Below, in pieces: positions 61,201 through 64,000 of a stretch of 64,000 nucleotides of DNA (within the stretch, counting starts at the first letter, position 1; each line of letters begins with the position of its first letter). Under the pieces are notes generated by a model. It saw nothing but the letters and a program-made list of their open reading frames with translations, was not told where the DNA came from and searched no databases. The position numbers were made by a program, and so were the translations under genes. Origin of the DNA: Planctomycetota bacterium. Its GTDB lineage: Bacteria > Planctomycetota > J058 > JAJDCQ01. The DNA lies in the NCBI GenBank assembly GCA_029260755.1, contig JAJDCQ010000021.1, forward strand, positions 1 to 64,000, given 5' to 3'.

Positions 61201-62985
61201 ACACCCGTAGAGCCAGCCGTCGGGGCCCCAGACGAAGCTGTTGAGCGTCTCGTGGGTGTCCTGGAAGCCCCAGCCGTCGAGGAGCACCTCCGGCGGCCCG
61301 TCGGGCCGGTCGTCGCCGTCGCGGTCCGGGATGAACAGAAGGTAGGGCGCCGCGCCGACGAAGACGCCGCCGAACCCGACCTCGATGCCGCTGACGAGGT
61401 TGAGCTTCTCGGCGAACACCTTCCGTGTCTCGAACGACCCGTCGTCGTCGGCGTCCTCGAGGATGATGATCCGGTCGCGGCCCTGACCCTCCGGCGCCCG
61501 CTTCGGGTAGGTGTGGGCCTCGGCGACGAAGAGCCGTCCGCGCTCGTCGATCGCGAACGCGATCGGCTGGTGCAGATCGGGCTCGCCGGCGATCAGGTCG
61601 ACCGCGAACCCGTCGGGCACCGTCATCGCCGCGGCAGCCGCGGCGGGCGCGAGCCCTCCGCCGGGCGTTCGCCGGACCGCCTGCGCGGTGCGCGCCCGGA
61701 GCCACTGCTCCTCGGTCACCTTCTCGGTTCGGTGGCGGAGGAGGAACGTGCCCTTCTTGTTTCCGACGACCACGTCGAGCAGCCCGTCGGCGTCGGCGTC
61801 GGCGAGCGTCACCTGCGTCCCGACGCCGCTGTCGACATCGATGAGCCACGGCTCGAACCGGGCGCCGCCCGCGTCGTCGCGGACGGTGCGGAGCCAGGCG
61901 AGCGCGCTCGGATCGGTCGCGCCGGGATCGCGCCCGCCGTGGGCCCAGTAGCGCTTGCCGGTCACGACGTCGTCGATGCCGTCTCCGTCGAGGTCGGCGA
62001 GGGCGAGGGCGTGGAGTTGACTGACCGTCACCCCGCCGGCGCTGGTCGCCGGGTCGTCGGTCCAGACGTCGTGGCGGACGAAGGTGATCGCGTCGGCCTC
62101 GTCGCCGTCCGCCGCCGGTCGCTGCTCCCACCACACCAGCCCCCACCCGTGCGCGTCGAGCGAGGTGACGACGTCGGCGTCGCCGTCGCCGTCGAGGTCG
62201 GTGACGAGCATCTGGGCGCCGCCGCGGGCGCCCGGCGCGAAGTCGAACCGGTGCACCTCCCAGGGGGCGTCGCCGCGATCGCCGTCGGACGACGGAGGCT
62301 GCCGCAGCCAGCCGCGGGCCCAGAGGATGTCGGCCCGCCCGTCGCCGTCGACATCGCCGACGCCGAGGCCGTGGGTGAACGCGCCGAGGCCGTCGATCGA
62401 CGCCGAGACGGCGATCCAGGGCCACGGCTTCCGCGGGTCGTCTCCGGGGGAGGCGTAGCCGAAGCGCCCGCCCCGATGCGAGACGAGCTCGGGCACGCCG
62501 TCGCCGGTCAGGTCGGTGAACGTCGGGCTCTCGTTGTCGACGCGATCGAGCGCGACGTGGCTCGACCACGGGCCGGCGGACGCCTTCGCGCCGCCGGGGT
62601 TCTCGGCCCAGGTCGCCGCCTTCCCGGGGAAGCCGATCGTGACGATGTCGCCGTCGCCATCGCCGTCGACGTCGTGGACGTGGTGAAAGAACTTGTCGGA
62701 GTACGCCTTCGGATCGAACGTCGTCTCGGCGGTCCAGGCGTGGCGAGCCTCGAAGGCCGGCCCCTTCCACCACCACGGGCCGCTGACGATGTCGGCCGCG
62801 CCGTCGCCGTCGATGTCGCCGACGGCGGCGCCCTCGGCGGTGAACACGTCGGCGAGCTGGCGGCGCTCGAAGCGGTGAAGGGTGTGCGTCGGTTGGTCGT
62901 CGTCGTCGCCTCGCGCCGCGCCGACGAGGGCCGTCGCGACGAGCAAGAAGAGCGTGACGGCCGGGACGGGGCGGCTCGAGGTCAT
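58273..62985 (-). CDS. Giant FG-GAP / PVC-type heme-binding / cytochrome c protein
   Basis: A 1570-residue exported protein. It has a signal peptide, then about seven DxDGDG-type FG-GAP/VCBS calcium loops (~45-440: 'DIDGDGAADIV', 'DVDGDGDGDIV', 'DLDGDGDADVV' and others). The PVC-type beta-propeller follows ('FAVDLIAGEPDLHQPIAFAID', 'FVWGPDGWLYGCHGVFTHS', 'AWGTSNPWGVSF'), then HEAT repeats (~890-1210). A cytochrome c domain has the heme motif C-AS-CH near residue 1286 and 'GPDLTGANRRDVAYLLENVLDPN'. A C-terminal carbohydrate-binding-like beta domain ends it. This layout is the planctomycete 'PSCyt/HEAT' type, implicated in extracellular polysaccharide oxidation in related lineages. ATG 62985 has GGAGG ~6 bp upstream; an ATG at 63045 is less likely. 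Confidence 0.93.
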   Translation of the reverse strand: MTSSRPVPAVTLFLLVATALVGAARGDDDDQPTHTLHRFERRQLADVFTAEGAAVGDIDGDGAADIVSGPWWWKGPAFEARHAWTAETTFDPKAYSDKFFHHVHDVDGDGDGDIVTIGFPGKAATWAENPGGAKASAGPWSSHVALDRVDNESPTFTDLTGDGVPELVSHRGGRFGYASPGDDPRKPWPWIAVSASIDGLGAFTHGLGVGDVDGDGRADILWARGWLRQPPSSDGDRGDAPWEVHRFDFAPGARGGAQMLVTDLDGDGDADVVTSLDAHGWGLVWWEQRPAADGDEADAITFVRHDVWTDDPATSAGGVTVSQLHALALADLDGDGIDDVVTGKRYWAHGGRDPGATDPSALAWLRTVRDDAGGARFEPWLIDVDSGVGTQVTLADADADGLLDVVVGNKKGTFLLRHRTEKVTEEQWLRARTAQAVRRTPGGGLAPAAAAAAMTVPDGFAVDLIAGEPDLHQPIAFAIDERGRLFVAEAHTYPKRAPEGQGRDRIIILEDADDDGSFETRKVFAEKLNLVSGIEVGFGGVFVGAAPYLLFIPDRDGDDRPDGPPEVLLDGWGFQDTHETLNSFVWGPDGWLYGCHGVFTHSRVGAPGKAAAERTPINAGVWRYHPVRHRFEVFAWGTSNPWGVSFDATGEAFLTACVIPHLFHVVPGGRYQRQAGRHFSSHVYADIATAADHLHHAGERWTPQHARLADAHGGGHAHCGALVYEGDGFPEGYRGRLLMNNVHGNRVNADRLEPRGSGFVGRHEPDLLLANDEWFRGIALRTGPDGAVYLTDWYDPRACHSADPKAWDRSNGRLYRIRHGARRSMRLHDLAADRTSAQLAATAVEHDNAWHTATARRILQQRHGRPGDPSPGDRPVAPGRADAVAWLEAALADRERPATARLRALWALHAVDATPTDALLALTADPAADLRAWAVRLLAGRFADEAAPRLAELAREDPSPRVRREVASALQRVAPARRLAIAAALAGRAEDADDPNIPLLIWYGIMDVVADDPAAAAAIVEGARLPSIARFIVRRLAGDPARLGPVMTLLGGSKDDELRARLLDEIAVAWRGRPRVAKPPGWDEAFAALTRSGDGRIREGLRMLAVKVGDARVFPFLRRVLSDRAAPVERRLDALDVLVEGRDPDAIGVLIEALADSRLRRPVLRGLAQWSDARVPRAILLGWAGFTAEERADAAATLAARPASARALLSAVEDGSVGRREISAFTVRQLRALGDDEVNALLERAWGSARPTDADRQAEIEALMARLGPETLAEADLSTGRAVFARTCASCHTLFGAGDAIGPDLTGANRRDVAYLLENVLDPNAVVGRDYQLTVVLTDRGRLVSGLVTAEGEATITVRTATGDDVVIARDEIDQRKRDPASMMPEGLLRPFSETEVRDLIAYLGSAGQVPMRGRAAPIDPSTRRVAGVLEGEDLDVLQVGAGKAQRQEMAVFGRDRWSQNAQLWWTGAEPGARLVLTVPVARAGRYELEVALTRARDYGIVALELDGARLDAPIDLYDPRVVPTGSIALGAHELLAGDHHLAIEIVGANERAVKSFMVGVDWVRLVPLD

Positions 62986-63090
62986 GGCGGCCTCCGGGGC
63001 AGGACCTGGCCTCGCCAGGGTGCGCGGACCCGCCGATTCCTGCAATGCCGAGACTCGCTCGCATCGCGCTCGCGCGCCGGTGGCCTCAGC

Positions 63091-64000
63091 TCACTCGTCG
63101 GGCCCGACGTCGATGGCGACGATCTCGACGCTCGCCGTCACGTAGATGGTCACGCGGCGTCCAGCGCCCGTCTCGACGGCGATGCGAAACCCGCCGGCCG
63201 GCAGCCGGGCGGCGAGCTCGGGGACGCCGTCGGCGGCGACCGCGGTGACCCCGAGGAGGCGTGCTCCCGCGAAGAACGGCTCATCCTCGCCGCTGGACCG
63301 GACGAGCCATCCGAAGTAGGAGGGCTCCGTTTCGGTCCATCGTCCCGACCCGTCTCCGGATCTCGGCGGCGACCGCAGGGCGAGGTCGCGGCCCCAGAGC
63401 CAGCCGGCGGCGGCGCCGACGTCGCCAGACCCGAGGTCGGCGACGAGGCGACCCGCCTCGAGGCGGACCGCTTCGGTCGCCTCGATCGGTGGCACGGGGG
63501 GCCACGCTTCGGCCGCGACCCGACGGGCCCGGCGTGTGTCGGGGCGGCGGGCGAGCTCGTCGGCGATGAAGTCGGCGTAGGCGGCGGCCGTCTCGTCCGT
63601 GACGGTTCCCTCGGTGAGGACGAGGACCGCTCGCTCGCCCCAGCGCCACGACGTCACGATTGTCTCGCACGCGTACGGGCGCTCGTCGGCACGCACCTGC
63701 GGCTCGTACCGGATCCGGACGACTCCGGCGTCGCCGCGGTAGGCGAGGTCGGAGCGTCGGTCCGCGTCGAGGAGCCCGAGGAAGGCGTCGTCGGTCAGGT
63801 CGAGGCTCGCCACCTCGGCCGGTCGCCACGGCTCCGGCAGCAGAAGCGCGTGCGGAGCGAACTCGCGGAATGGTCGTTCCACCGTGAAGCGCCGTACCTC
63901 CCCGGGCGCCGCTTCGGAGCACTTCTCGTGGATCGCGGCTCGGAGCGACGCCTGGGCCTGTCGGGTGGCGTCGCCGACGAACGCCGTGATCGTGATGTTG
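63091..64000 (-). CDS. Protein of unknown function, truncated at the window edge
   Basis: At least 302 residues of a longer protein whose start lies beyond 64000; the frame stays open to the last base. The visible part is soluble and mixed alpha/beta, with acidic and Trp-containing stretches ('WGERAVLVLTEGTV', 'WLWGRDLALRSPPRSG', 'RRVTIYVTASVEIVAIDVGPDE'). No family was recognised. It lies 105 bp upstream of the giant heme gene on the same strand, so both may be transcribed together. Confidence 0.7.
   Translation of the reverse strand, partial: NITITAFVGDATRQAQASLRAAIHEKCSEAAPGEVRRFTVERPFREFAPHALLLPEPWRPAEVASLDLTDDAFLGLLDADRRSDLAYRGDAGVVRIRYEPQVRADERPYACETIVTSWRWGERAVLVLTEGTVTDETAAAYADFIADELARRPDTRRARRVAAEAWPPVPPIEATEAVRLEAGRLVADLGSGDVGAAAGWLWGRDLALRSPPRSGDGSGRWTETEPSYFGWLVRSSGEDEPFFAGARLLGVTAVAADGVPELAARLPAGGFRIAVETGAGRRVTIYVTASVEIVAIDVGPDE

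Overview
The window looks like a piece of a Planctomycetota chromosome. By eye it is close to 70% G+C. The lineage markers are several serine/threonine kinases with a '(L/R)xRFLxxxxIRxR' juxtamembrane motif followed by TPR tails, a giant FG-GAP / PVC-type heme-binding / HEAT / cytochrome c protein, an SO2930-type diheme cytochrome, HEAT+VWA and 'MKDGRxYxG' secreted proteins, and short palindromic intergenic repeats. No rRNA, tRNA, CRISPR array, transposase or phage gene was seen. No species is assigned.

Layout. 0.4-4.5 kb: a small TPR protein, an alpha/beta hydrolase and a CLC chloride channel with CBS and TrkA-C domains; the channel gene lies between two direct copies of a ~185-bp repeat. 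4.7-12.8 kb: a 2317-residue kinase with an R-x4-H N-terminal module, TPR arrays and a C39-like peptidase domain, then a GNAT/BioF2-type acetyltransferase. 13-18 kb: a small lipoprotein gene bracketed by inverted copies of a 123-bp repeat, a secreted Ig-like/glycoside-hydrolase-like protein, and a second membrane kinase with a secreted sensor-like domain. 18-25 kb: TerB-like protein, cation-chloride cotransporter, a CPxC mini-protein, an RNase R/II-family exonuclease and a PHP lipoprotein. 25-29.5 kb: a tightly packed FHA - ABC ATPase - FtsX permease operon. 29.5-38.2 kb: two tandem kinase-TPR paralogues behind a TPR-CHAT protease-like gene that carries a frameshift next to its signal peptide. 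38.3-44.1 kb: HlyD-type lipoprotein adaptor, M50B-like membrane protease, a second twin-FHA protein, and a secreted esterase. 44.1-52.5 kb: a minus-strand operon of a GluR0-like ligand-gated K+ channel, the diheme cytochrome and a second tandem pair of kinase-TPR paralogues. 52.7-58.2 kb: ruvB, SpoIID-like, tgt and HEAT-VWA genes. 58.3-64 kb: the giant heme protein and a protein cut by the window edge.

How the genes may work together. Six Hanks-type kinases and two FHA (phosphothreonine reader) proteins sit within about 46 kb, with no recognisable PP2C phosphatase. One FHA gene is translationally coupled to an ABC exporter; the other is divergent from an intramembrane protease. The four ~1000-residue kinases share architecture and a conserved C-terminal signature, and one pair is directly downstream of the CHAT gene. 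A phospho-signalling island controlling envelope transport and proteolysis is a reasonable inference, not something the sequence proves.

The intergenic DNA is unusually structured. Five palindromic elements are built from three sets of short repeated words (CACGGAG, CGCAGAG, CCGCGGA), and there are two further families of dispersed repeats.
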